Assembly: GCF_913063425.1 (NCBI RefSeq)
Contig: NZ_CAJXYK010000002.1
Location: forward strand, 144,989-208,988
Direction of reading: 5' to 3'
DNA: 64,000 bases
Origin: an uncultured Thiohalocapsa sp.
GTDB lineage: Bacteria > Pseudomonadota > Gammaproteobacteria > Chromatiales > Chromatiaceae
A program made the position numbers and the translations under genes. Within the stretch, counting starts at the first letter, position 1; every line of letters begins with the position of its first letter. Shown one piece after another: positions 33,850 through 41,134 of this stretch. The notes under the pieces are model-generated. The model was given only the letters and a program-made list of their open reading frames with translations. It was not told where the DNA came from and did no database searches.

Positions 33850-35934
33850 TCAGCGCGCTGCGGCAAAGTCGTCGAGAAACTCGGACGGCACATCGCCGCT
33901 CGTCACCAGCAGATGGTCCCGCGCGCGGGTGCAGGCGACATAGAGCAGGTGGCGCTCGGTGGCATAGACCTCATCGAGATCGGCCTCGTCGGCGATGGTC
34001 TCGATGCGGGACTGGAGCGGGACGATCTCGTCGTCGCACGCCATGACGACGACGGCGCGGAACTCCAGGCCCTTGGCCAGGTGCATGGTCGCCACGGCGA
34101 CTTGACCGGGCGGCAGCTGCATCCGCGCATCGAGCGTGGCGGCATTCAGCCCCGCGCCCTCCACTGCCGCCACCGCCCGCTCAAGCTCGGCGGCGGAGCG
34201 CACGAACACGGCCATTTCGTTGGCGTTGAGCCCTTCCGCCAGGCGCATGCGCAGCCAGTCAGCCACCGCCGCCTGCTCCGCGGCTGGGTCGTCAAAGCTT
34301 CGCACCAGGGGCGCCGGCCCATTGAACACCGAAACAGTCCCGCCGCGATCCTCGACGTTGCCGTCGACGTCCGTCAGCCGGGCGCCCAGCAACTGATCGG
34401 CATGCGCGCGGATCTGGTGCGAGGTCCGATAATTGACCTTGAGTGTGCGCGAGCGCCCGCGCACATCCACGCCCAGCGCCTTCCACGAGAACGGCTGCCG
34501 GAAGATGCGCTGCCCCAGGTCGCCGGCGAAGAAGAGCCCGTTCGGTCCGCTGCCCGCCAGCGCCGCCAGCAGCCGCAGCTGCGCCACGTCCACGTCCTGC
34601 GCCTCGTCGACGATCACGTGGTCGTAGACCGGTTGCGCGTCGGCGGCGAGCTGCTCGGCGACGCGCGTCAACAGCACGGCACGCGTCATCAGGCCACGCT
34701 CGGCGAGCGCCGTCCTGACCTGCGCGAAGATGCGCCACAGCGCCTCCCGCCGGCGCTCCGGCAGCCGCGTCCTGCGCCCGAGTCGGCGCACGTCGCGGTA
34801 CGCGGGCCAGTCGGGGAGCTGCCAGGCGTCCACCACATCCGCCCACTCCCCGATCAGGAAGCGCATGTCCTCGTCGGTGCCTGCCTCGGCTGCGGCGGCC
34901 TTCAGCAACCCGGCAAGCTGGTCTTCGTCCACGAGCTTCGGCTCGCCGATGCGGGCGCGGTACAGGCGCTCGCCCACGGCATCCAGCGCCGCCACGTCAA
35001 TGCGCTCGGCAAGCTGCGGCGCCTTGTGCACCAGCCGGCCGAGCTTGATGCGCAATGCGGCAGCGAGCGGCGCCGAGAAGGTGGTGAGCAGCACCCGCGC
35101 ATCGGCATTCGACCGCGCCAGGTGCACAGCGCGGTGCAGTGCGACGATGGTCTTGCCGGTGCCGGCGGAGCCGGCAACGCGCGCGGGGCCGTTGAAGTCC
35201 TGCTCCACGATCCGCCGCTGGCCGGGATGCAGGAACACCGTCCACTTCTCCCACGGGAACTCCAGCGCCCGTGCCAGGGCCTCCACGTCCTGCATGACCC
35301 GGAAGCGGCGCTGGGCGTCGGGATGCGCAAAGGCGTCGGCTGCCCCGCCCACCTGCGCCGGCTGCGGCTGCCCGCCGGTGGCGAGCTCCAGCAGGGCCTC
35401 GGCTGCCTCCTGCGGCAGGTGATCGGTGAGCGCCAGCAGCCCGTCCTCGTCCGCGGCGCGCACATCGGCAAGCCATTCCGGCGGCACGCCGTAGCCGAGC
35501 AGCGCATCGTCGTCGAGCCCGGCGAACAACCCGTCACCGCCAGCTGGTGTCGCCGGCCGTGGCTCGGGCGCTTCGACGTAGACGGGAACACGGATCTCCT
35601 CCACCGTCTCGCGGATCTCCACCAACTGCGCGGCGCCGGTGCTCGGATGCGTTTCGAGCTTCCGGCGCTCCGCCCAGGCATAGGCGGCGTCGTGGTGGTC
35701 CACGTAGCACAGCAGCAAGCTGTCATCAGTGCGGTGGACGATGAGCCGGATGTCCCGGCTCACGCGCACCGACCAGAAGCGCTTGTCCCTGGCGCGGCTC
35801 AGCTTGTGGAAGCTGAAGGACGGATTGGCGGGGTTCAGGTGCAGGTCGAAGGCGGTGGTCTTGACCGCCTTCTGCTCCTCGCCGGTGAGCTTCGCGAGGC
35901 TGTCGGTGAAGGTGTCGGCGATGCGGAAGTGCAT
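33850..35934 (-). CDS. RelE-like domain fused to UvrD/Rep-type superfamily 1 helicase
   Basis: 694 residues from the ATG at 35934. Residues 1 to ~105 look like a RelE/ParE fold: MHFRIADTFTDSLAKLTGEE, FSFHKLSRARDKRFWSVRVS, RDIRLIVHRTDDSLLLCYVD. After a linker comes an SF1 helicase: Walker A GSAGTGKTIVALHRA (about 253), motif II VIVDEAQDVD (about 440), motif III FFAGDLGQRIF, motif IV-like LKVNYRTSHQIRAHA, motif V MHLAKGLEFRAVVV, motif VI LLYVACTRARDHLLV. The RelE part may act as a ribosome/RNA- or protein-contacting module rather than a free toxin. The long open frame upstream to 36138 crosses an inverted-repeat element and is not part of the gene. No antitoxin is adjacent. A role in phage defence or translation-linked repair is possible. 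Confidence 0.8.
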   Translation of the reverse strand: MHFRIADTFTDSLAKLTGEEQKAVKTTAFDLHLNPANPSFSFHKLSRARDKRFWSVRVSRDIRLIVHRTDDSLLLCYVDHHDAAYAWAERRKLETHPSTGAAQLVEIRETVEEIRVPVYVEAPEPRPATPAGGDGLFAGLDDDALLGYGVPPEWLADVRAADEDGLLALTDHLPQEAAEALLELATGGQPQPAQVGGAADAFAHPDAQRRFRVMQDVEALARALEFPWEKWTVFLHPGQRRIVEQDFNGPARVAGSAGTGKTIVALHRAVHLARSNADARVLLTTFSAPLAAALRIKLGRLVHKAPQLAERIDVAALDAVGERLYRARIGEPKLVDEDQLAGLLKAAAAEAGTDEDMRFLIGEWADVVDAWQLPDWPAYRDVRRLGRRTRLPERRREALWRIFAQVRTALAERGLMTRAVLLTRVAEQLAADAQPVYDHVIVDEAQDVDVAQLRLLAALAGSGPNGLFFAGDLGQRIFRQPFSWKALGVDVRGRSRTLKVNYRTSHQIRAHADQLLGARLTDVDGNVEDRGGTVSVFNGPAPLVRSFDDPAAEQAAVADWLRMRLAEGLNANEMAVFVRSAAELERAVAAVEGAGLNAATLDARMQLPPGQVAVATMHLAKGLEFRAVVVMACDDEIVPLQSRIETIADEADLDEVYATERHLLYVACTRARDHLLVTSGDVPSEFLDDFAAAR

Positions 35935-35948
35935 TGGCTGGGCCAGAT

Positions 35949-36248
35949 TCTCACCACGAAGGCACGAAGGACACGAAGTCGAGCAGATCCGCGGCGCCTT
36001 AGCCCGACGCGTTCTTGTCCAATGCCTTAGCCGTTCAAAATCCGACGAATGCCCTGTTTCAGCACAGGGACGTTGAACAAGCCAGGCCCGAGATGACGAT
36101 GCACATTGATCGCCGCGCCAATGATCTCGCTCGTCCATTTGTCTGGGATAAGCACCAGTCTTTTTCCAGTTACCGCGGACCTCCGCGCAGAACGTGGCTT
36201 CTACTCGATCTTGCCTGACTTCGTGCGCTTCGTGTCTTCGTGGTGAAA
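35949..36248. mobile_element. 300-bp element with ~33-bp terminal inverted repeats, carrying a GxxExxY remnant
   Basis: The left end TTCTCACCACGAAGGCACGA (35949 on, through 35980) is matched by the inverted right end near 36216-36248 (ttcaccacgaagacacgaag in reverse). Mismatches are few. 'cacgaaggcacgaaggacacgaag' repeats are recurrent in many bacterial genomes, frequently around GxxExxY genes, and one such remnant lies inside. No transposase is present. Confidence 0.7.
36027..36140 (-). pseudogene. GxxExxY family gene fragment
   Basis: The minus strand reads TSEIIGAAINVHRHLGPGLF, the hallmark of GxxExxY proteins (EIIGAAIEVHRxLGPGLLExxY). It then diverges (NVPVLKQGIRRILNG) and stops at 36027. 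The ExxY residues and the rest of the ~125-residue PD-(D/E)XK-like protein are absent. It is enclosed by the inverted repeats at 35949-36248. Confidence 0.75.
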
Positions 36249-36264
36249 AAAATATCCTGGCCAG

Positions 36265-36675
36265 TCAGGCCGCTTCATCGGAAACCAAGGCAGAGGCTGA
36301 CTCGATCCGCATTCCGATCCCCGCAGCAAACCCCGAGTAGTATGTCAGTACCCCGACCAAGTGCGCATTCAGGCTGACACCCTCCGCGTCTGCCGCAGCC
36401 GCAAGCGCCCGATGCAGGCTCCGCGGAATGCGCAGTGTCACGCGGCCGCTGAACTCGTCCGCGGGCACTTGTGCCGGCGGGAAGGGGCGCCCTTGCTCGG
36501 CAAACGCCGCCGCGGCCGTCTCGATGGTATCCAAGGCCAGCTCGTAGGCCTCCTGGTAGGTCTCAGCGTACTCGGCGACGTCCGGCAACTCCTTGACACG
36601 CGCCTCGAACAGCGCTTCGCCGTCGAACACGCCGCGGCGGACACTGATGTTGTAGGCGTGCGGATCGATCTTCAT
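36265..36675 (-). CDS. hicB: HicB-type antitoxin
   Basis: 136 residues. The N-terminal partial RNase-H-like HicB fold reads YNISVRRGVFDGEALFEARV, KELPDVAEYAETYQEAYELA and LDTIETAAAAFAEQGRPFP. It is followed by a ribbon-helix-helix (GRVTLRIPRSLHRALAAAA, EGVSLNAHLVGVLTYY). It neutralises HicA and represses the operon. Its ATG overlaps the hicA stop by 4 bases. Confidence 0.88.
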   Translation of the reverse strand: MKIDPHAYNISVRRGVFDGEALFEARVKELPDVAEYAETYQEAYELALDTIETAAAAFAEQGRPFPPAQVPADEFSGRVTLRIPRSLHRALAAAADAEGVSLNAHLVGVLTYYSGFAAGIGMRIESASALVSDEAA

Positions 36676-36965
36676 TGCAATGCTCTCAAATACTCAGCCA
36701 GCTCCGACTCGAACTGCCGGAGTGTTGCGACAATGTTCCGCACATAGACGGGCTTGATCTCGGGGTTCTTGCCGTGCCCGCAGGTAAAGGCCTGTGACGT
36801 AAAGCTCGGGACACCTGGATGCGTCATGACCTTGTGGCCCTGCTTCGCGCCATCGCGGACGTCGAACCCCAGCTTCCTCAGGATGCGCACCAGATCGCTG
36901 CATCGCAGGCTCGTGACGGCCTGTTCCAGCTGCTCCCGCGCCGCGCGGACGGCCTCAGCAGACAT
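36672..36965 (-). CDS. hicA: HicA-type mRNA interferase toxin
   Basis: 97 residues, somewhat longer than typical HicA (about 60-80). An N-terminal helix is followed by CSDLVRILRKLGFDVRDGAK, a dsRBD-like start. The catalytic histidine is in KQGHKVMTHPGVP, and a C-terminal IKPVYVRNIVATLRQFE corresponds to the GTLRxILxxAGL helix of HicA. The FTSQAFTCGHGKN segment replaces the usual VPxHxGKE. It is the first gene, with hicB overlapping. Confidence 0.8.
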   Translation of the reverse strand: MSAEAVRAAREQLEQAVTSLRCSDLVRILRKLGFDVRDGAKQGHKVMTHPGVPSFTSQAFTCGHGKNPEIKPVYVRNIVATLRQFESELAEYLRALQ

Positions 36966-36973
36966 CGGGAAGT

Positions 36974-37001
36974 GACACCAAATGTGGTGTCGTGAAAGTA
37001 T
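36974..37001 (-). promoter_or_regulatory. hicAB promoter with palindromic operator
   Basis: On the minus strand a TATACT -10 (complement of 36996-37001) is followed by the 7-4-7 inverted repeat GACACCA-CATT-TGGTGTC (36974-36991). The repeat ends eight bases before the hicA ATG. A HicB ribbon-helix-helix bound here would block transcription. Confidence 0.65.
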
Positions 37002-37123
37002 AGTGCAAGAAAACCAGCGGCGTTGTCACGTACTTTTTCTCCTGTTCGTCAGGGGCTCCGGCCTAGGTCTTGTCCAGCGAGCACCGGCGCGCGAGGGCCG
37101 GAGACCGTTCCCGTTGGCCCCGA

Positions 37124-37468
37124 TCACACCCGAAACACCTTCATCACCTCGTCGCCCAGGTGGTTGATCACCTTGACGGCGATGCGCCCGGAGGCTGGCT
37201 TGGGGAAGGGGCGGGAGGTGTCGCTGTGGAGGCTGGCCCAGGCGTCCTCGTCGATCTCGGCGCGCAGCGTGGTCTTGAGCGCCTTGTAGGGATCGTTGGC
37301 ACCGAGGAAGTAGGCGTGGCGGACGAAGAAGCTCTCCTCGTTGTAGTCCGTGTCGATGAACCAGCAGGCGATGCCGTCGGGGCCGTCGGAGCGGACCTCG
37401 CCGCTCTGCGGGTGGAAGACATCGACGCCTCGGATCGTGACTTGTGTGTAGTGGTCAGTGGTTAGTTG
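37124..37468 (-). pseudogene. Type III DNA methyltransferase (mod), C-terminal fragment
   Basis: About 105 residues of the Mod C-terminus are clear: IRGVDVFHPQSGEVRSDG, GIACWFIDTDYNEESFFVRH, KALKTTLRAEIDEDAW, INHLGDEVMKVFRV and stop. Reading upstream, the frame continues only into DHYTQVT encoded by 'ccaactaaccactgaccact'-like sequence, a filler typical next to four-helix-bundle (S23) cassettes. It therefore lacks the whole catalytic region. It is the distal remnant of the gene whose N-terminus lies at 39729-40400. Confidence 0.85.
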
Positions 37469-37488
37469 GAGGGGGAAGTCGGCTTCCG

Positions 37489-37938
37489 TCAGAGCTTGAA
37501 CCGCAGGGATCTTTTCAAGCCCGTCAGCATCTTGCCGAGCTCGCTCGCCTCGCGGAACAGCTCGGTGTAGGTCTCCCTTTCGAGCATCCGCAGACGATGC
37601 GCCAGCAGCAGGAGCGTTTTCGCCTCGGCCAGAGACCCGCTCGCAATGCTCAAGAACTGCAGGAACTCCTTGCTCGCCGTCCGCGCCGCGCCCTCCGCGA
37701 TGTTCGCCGATACCGAGACTGCCGCCCGCCGCAGCTGGCTGGTCAGTCCGAACCGTTCTTCCGCCGGAAAGCCGCTTGAAGACTGATAGCTCCTCTCGAC
37801 CGTATATGAAGATGGCGGCGCGGAGGTAGCGCTCGCCTTGCTCCGAAACTCCAGCGTCGGAGTCTTAGGCAGCGCCTCCACCGGTGCGTGGCTTCGGCGC
37901 CTTCTCTGCGGACGCTGCACCATCTGCCGGTGCTTCAA
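37489..37938 (-). CDS. Four-helix-bundle protein (23S rRNA-IVS/S23 type), N-terminus altered
   Basis: The core is unmistakable: GFPAEERFGLTSQLRRAAVS, ANIAEGAARTASKEFLQFLS, IASGSLAEAKTLLLLAHRL, SELGKMLTGLKRSL. These four-helix proteins were first found in intervening sequences of 23S rRNA and now occur as short mobile-looking cassettes. The normal first ~20 residues (LxVWQxAhxLxxxVY) are missing; instead the frame extends into Arg/Pro/Ser-rich sequence, so the true start is unclear and the gene may be inactive. It sits between the two remnants of mod. Confidence 0.7.
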   Translation of the reverse strand: MKHRQMVQRPQRRRRSHAPVEALPKTPTLEFRSKASATSAPPSSYTVERSYQSSSGFPAEERFGLTSQLRRAAVSVSANIAEGAARTASKEFLQFLSIASGSLAEAKTLLLLAHRLRMLERETYTELFREASELGKMLTGLKRSLRFKL

Positions 37939-38074
37939 CGCCGGAGCAGGAGAATTAAGGAATCAATGCGTTAGCCACTTTTCAAGGGCGCGATACACGG
38001 AAAGCCGGAGGTTGACACTGTTTGCGCCATGGCCACTTTTCGGCGCGCTGCGGTCGGCGGCGCCTGGCGCACCG

Positions 38075-38623
38075 TTACCGCCCGGATCGGGCTCGGTCCT
38101 TATCGATATCCCGACGACGAGCTGCGCGATTATCAAACTCGCTTAGTGCCCGACGAGCGCCCTCGAACGCGCGGTAAATCAGCAGCGCAATCGAGATCCA
38201 GGAACCGATGATTCCGCCCGCCAAAACGAGCCCGTGGACGATATCGAGTGCGCCACCGAATGCAGCCAATGTGGCTATGACAGCCAAAGAAATGACCAAA
38301 TATACCTGGGCCGCCCAGAGCCAACGGTTCTTGTAACGAATAATGGCTTCAAGCCGCTCCTGCTCGCGGCGATTAAGCATCTCGTGCTTCTGGAGATCGG
38401 CCCATTTTCCGTGCAGCGGCAGAGCACCAGCGAGCGCCGCGGCCGGTAACGCGCTGAAGAACCAAAGCTTCGTCATCGCCTGCTGCGCATTGACCATCGG
38501 GGCAGTGGCGAGGTAGTAGCCAATCGCCACACCCGTAAAAATGCAGATCAGCACCAGCGTGAAGGCGATTACCGCACGCCGCGATCGATCTGTTGCCTGA
38601 GCCAGTCGGTCATTTGCTCGCAT
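38075..38623 (-). CDS. Small four-TM membrane protein, second gene of a two-gene cassette
   Basis: 182 residues. Four hydrophobic segments are visible: RAVIAFTLVLICIFTGVAIG (about 15-40), LWFFSALPAAALAGALPL (about 52-70), WAAQVYLVISLAVIATLAAF (about 103-123) and VLAGGIIGSWISIALLIY (about 132-150). A basic, charged loop (KWADLQKHEMLNRREQERLE) lies between TM2 and TM3. The tail is charged. It overlaps the upstream 322-residue gene by 55 bases, strong evidence for co-translation. The base composition is less GC-rich than the window. I recognise no family. The layout resembles the membrane partner of RexAB or Kiwa. Confidence 0.65.
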   Translation of the reverse strand: MRANDRLAQATDRSRRAVIAFTLVLICIFTGVAIGYYLATAPMVNAQQAMTKLWFFSALPAAALAGALPLHGKWADLQKHEMLNRREQERLEAIIRYKNRWLWAAQVYLVISLAVIATLAAFGGALDIVHGLVLAGGIIGSWISIALLIYRAFEGARRALSEFDNRAARRRDIDKDRARSGR

Positions 38624-39537
38624 AACTGTTGACGGTCGACCCGTCCGTTATTCGCTTCGACGCGCAGTTTCGCCGAAAGGCGGAGATCGTTGCCTTTGAT
38701 CTTGCCGCCGTCAGATAATTCCACCTCCACATCTTCCGGCTCGGCGTGTCGGAGCGAGATCGCAACCTGATCCAGAAACTCTTGAGCATTAGGCGTCGTC
38801 CTGTACTTATAGCGGATCTCGAGTGCGACTTCGATGTTGGCCTCGTCTAGCGCGTCGCTGAAATGGGCCATAGCCTTCCAGCGGTCGCCAAACGCAGCCC
38901 GAAGCAGCTCGGCGCCACGCCCGTACGGGATGTGCTGCACCAGTTCCCGGGCCTCGGATTGTGGCAACTCAGCGCGCGTAACCAAGTCCGCCCCAAGCCG
39001 AATCTTCTTCGCGTGGGAGCGCGTGATGCGCTCTTTCTCCTTTGGCGCGACTTGGTCAGCTAGGAAAAACCGCTCCTCTTGTTCCAGCAGATCCAGACGC
39101 TCTGCAAGCAGCCAGCGCAGATACCGCTCCAGATGCCGGCTAGACAACGCCTGACTCTGCACGAGAGCTACATGGTTGTGGTCCACGACGAAGAACAGTT
39201 GCGAACCCAAAAACTCCCGTTCGTGCCCGTCCGAATTCTCGGGCGGAGGATACTCCTCCAACCCGTACTCGGGCGCATTCGGAGCCTTCACCAGCATCTG
39301 CTGGTGCTGCCCCTGGGTGTACTGCACGACTTCGCTGAACAATGCGCCATCCTGCGATCGATGATGATTGAGCGCGTGGAACGCGGACTCCTGTTCGTCC
39401 ACCGGCCGATGCCGATCCAGGGCCGCCGGCAGCTTGCGGATCGCTCGCTGGAGCAGAGACTGCAAGTCCCGGCCTTCCGATGTCCAGCGAACCTGTTTGT
39501 ATGTGATGGACTTCTGCACCTTTGTACTTCTTGCCAT
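38569..39537 (-). CDS. Soluble protein of unknown function, first gene of a two-gene cassette
   Basis: 322 residues from the ATG at 39537 (GGGGAAA upstream; an alternative TTG lies at 39564). No membrane segment or signal is visible. Segments of note: SITYKQVRWTSEGRDLQSLL, LFSEVVQYTQGQHQQMLVK, LFFVVDHNHVALVQSQALSS followed by RHLERYLRWLL, and a charged C-terminal half with LRLSAKLRVEANNGRVDRQQ. The 'phenotype' of a read-out strand (FFVVDHNHVALVQS) followed by a helix is loosely like the middle of lambda RexA, but this is only a visual impression. It is followed, overlapping, by a four-TM protein. The pair lies inside the broken mod gene. Confidence 0.6.
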   Translation of the reverse strand: MARSTKVQKSITYKQVRWTSEGRDLQSLLQRAIRKLPAALDRHRPVDEQESAFHALNHHRSQDGALFSEVVQYTQGQHQQMLVKAPNAPEYGLEEYPPPENSDGHEREFLGSQLFFVVDHNHVALVQSQALSSRHLERYLRWLLAERLDLLEQEERFFLADQVAPKEKERITRSHAKKIRLGADLVTRAELPQSEARELVQHIPYGRGAELLRAAFGDRWKAMAHFSDALDEANIEVALEIRYKYRTTPNAQEFLDQVAISLRHAEPEDVEVELSDGGKIKGNDLRLSAKLRVEANNGRVDRQQLCEQMTDWLRQQIDRGVR

Positions 39538-39728
39538 GCGATTTTCCCCGTGAGTATGGCTCAAACGGTGAGCCTGTCGAAAGCGGACACCGGCAGTCGA
39601 TCAATCACACATCGACCGGCAAGTTCGCGCGTCCTCCGTGTAGTCGAGCCGCACCCGAACGGCCCAACTCGGCAACATCCTCGATGTTGAGCGTGAGCCC
39701 CGCGGGGCAACGAGGAGCGCGGCAGTCC
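39538..39728. other. Junction between the two-gene cassette and the mod N-terminal fragment
   Basis: About 190 bases with no recognisable gene. Only the tail frame of the mod fragment and its shadows cross it. The right end is the point where homology to mod is lost (see 39729-40400). Confidence 0.4.
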
Positions 39729-40400
39729 TTAGTCTTGGCGCACCAGCGTGCGTGGCCGAGCCCTGTCGTCCTTCACATCGCGGCTGGTGGTGGACCACTG
39801 GAAGTTGGAGTTGAATTTGATGCCGTAGGGCGGGTCGATGTAGATGCACTGCACGTTGCCCCGCAGCCCCTCGCGCTCCGCAAGGGAGGCCATCACCTGC
39901 AGGCTGTCGCCCAGGATCATGCGGTTGGTCCAGTGCGCGTCATGGCGATAGAACTCCGTCTTGTCCGCGCCCTGCGGAATCCCGTTGAAATCCGCAAACA
40001 GATCCAACTGCTCCGGCACCGCCGCGCCCGCCTGGCTCCCACGCTCCAGCGTGGGAGCCAGGGCAGACGCTCCAGCGTCCCGGGCCGCGGAGCGGCGCAC
40101 CAGGTCATCGATCAGCACCTTCGGGTGGATCTTCTCCTGGATGAACAGCGGCGGCGCCTGCACCACCAGATCGGACCAGTCCTGCCGGTCCTTGCCGCGC
40201 CAGACGAGCTGCGGGTCCAGGTCCGGGTCGCGGGCGGCCTTCTCGTCCTCCAGCCCGCCGGCCGCGCGCGCATAGCGCACCTCCTTCGGCGCCCGGTCCG
40301 CATCCGTCAGCACCGGTTGGTACTCGGCGGTGGGGATGTTGCGGCGTTTGGCCTCGTCGTGGGTCAGCGCCTCGATGCTCTTGTGGTCTTTGCTCGCCAT
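39729..40400 (-). pseudogene. Type III DNA methyltransferase (mod), N-terminal fragment with in-frame REP insertion
   Basis: 223 residues beginning MASKDHKSIEALTHDEAKRR, then LDPQLVWRGKDRQDWSDLVV, IQEKIHPKVLIDDLVRR, FNGIPQGADKTEFYRHDAHW, NRMILGDSLQVMASLAERE and the amino-methyltransferase motif IYIDPPYGIKFNSNFQWSTT. After SRDVKD the family sequence is lost and the frame stops, so the SAM-binding and target-recognition parts are gone. Residues DAGASALAPTLERGSQA correspond to a REP element (40031-40080) inserted without breaking frame. The C-terminal remnant is 2.3 kb away at 37124. Confidence 0.9.
40031..40080. repeat. REP element inside the mod fragment
   Basis: CCCACGCTCCAGCGTGGG with flanking 'ggct/agcc' and a second half-palindrome GACGCTCCAGCGTC. 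It is identical in type to the REPs flanking the RAYT gene at 40584. It is translated in frame as an Ala/Ser/Gly-rich insert. Confidence 0.85.
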
Positions 40401-40442
40401 GTGCGTGTGCTTCCTTCAGTGTGCCGGGTGATCTGCCGAGCG

Positions 40443-40572
40443 CGACGCTGGAGCGTCGGCCATTGCTCCCACGCTGGAGCGTGGGAGCCAGGGCGCCAGG
40501 GGGGGGCGCCAGACTCGGCGGACTCGCTCCCACGCTCGGGCGTGGGAGCCAGGACGGACGCTCCAGCGTCCA
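40443..40572. repeat. REP cluster downstream of the RAYT gene
   Basis: It contains GACGCTGGAGCGTC, CCCACGCTGGAGCGTGGG, CCCACGCTCGGGCGTGGG and GACGCTCCAGCGTC in alternating orientation, a BIME-like arrangement next to the transposase stop codon. Confidence 0.88.
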
Positions 40573-40583
40573 GGCCGCAGCGC

Positions 40584-41114
40584 TCACCATTGTGTCGTCA
40601 CCTCGATCAAGCCTTCCAGCCCGGCATAGTTACGCGCACTGGAATAGCGCCAGTGCAGCGGGTCGTCCACATAGCCGCGCTTGACCGGGTTGTTGTGGAT
40701 GTACTCCAGCTTCACCGACGCCATGGCCGCATCGGCGATGAGCTCGGGATGGCTGCCCTCCTGCCAGACCTGGTGCTCGCGGTCGCGCTTGTGGCGCAGT
40801 TTGTGGAAGGCGAGTAGGTCCAGCACCGGGGAGCGGCGCTCGATGAGGCCGCTGATAATCTGCTTCGCGGTGTAGGACTTGAAGCTGGCCATGGTCTTGC
40901 CGATGGCGGGGGATTGGGCCAGCAGGTGGCAGTGGTTCTCCATGATGACGTAGCCGTAGAGGGTCAGGCCGGCGTGCTGCTGCAGGTAGGCCAGGGCATC
41001 GAGCAGGATGCGGGCGTTGGCGGGGTGGGCGAACAGCGGCAGCCATTGGACGATGGTGCAGGTGAGGAAATGCGGGGCGGTGGGGTCCAGAACCTTGTAG
41101 CGGTCTCTTGCCAT
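40584..41114 (-). CDS. REP-associated tyrosine transposase (RAYT, IS200/Y1 family)
   Basis: 176 residues from the ATG at 41114: MARDRYKVLDPTAPHFLTCT, then LTLYGYVIMENHCHLLAQSP with the HUH pair HCH. The catalytic tyrosine region is ASFKSYTAKQIISGL, and HNNPVKRGYVDDPLHWRYSS is the standard C-terminal signature. RAYTs are single-copy Y1 nucleases thought to move or amplify REP palindromes. Here REP clusters lie on both sides (40443-40572 and 41135-41341) and one more lies 500 bases away inside mod. It lies between the res and mod remnants, probably a later insertion. Confidence 0.92.
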   Translation of the reverse strand: MARDRYKVLDPTAPHFLTCTIVQWLPLFAHPANARILLDALAYLQQHAGLTLYGYVIMENHCHLLAQSPAIGKTMASFKSYTAKQIISGLIERRSPVLDLLAFHKLRHKRDREHQVWQEGSHPELIADAAMASVKLEYIHNNPVKRGYVDDPLHWRYSSARNYAGLEGLIEVTTQW

Positions 41115-41134
41115 GGTGTTGCCTGCTGTGTTGT

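Noticed and set aside
35935..36138. N-terminal extension of the RelE-helicase gene
   Set aside because: The extra 68 codons lie mostly within the 300-bp inverted-repeat element and read through its left repeat; homology starts at MHFRIADTF.
36015..36218. A 67-codon plus-strand frame in the inverted-repeat element
   Set aside because: The opposite strand carries the GxxExxY signature; the plus-strand frame is its shadow.
38075..39537. Calling the two-gene pair Kiwa or RexAB
   Set aside because: Only the soluble-plus-four-TM plan is similar; I could not see family motifs of KwaB (DUF4868) or RexA, so naming it would be unsupported.
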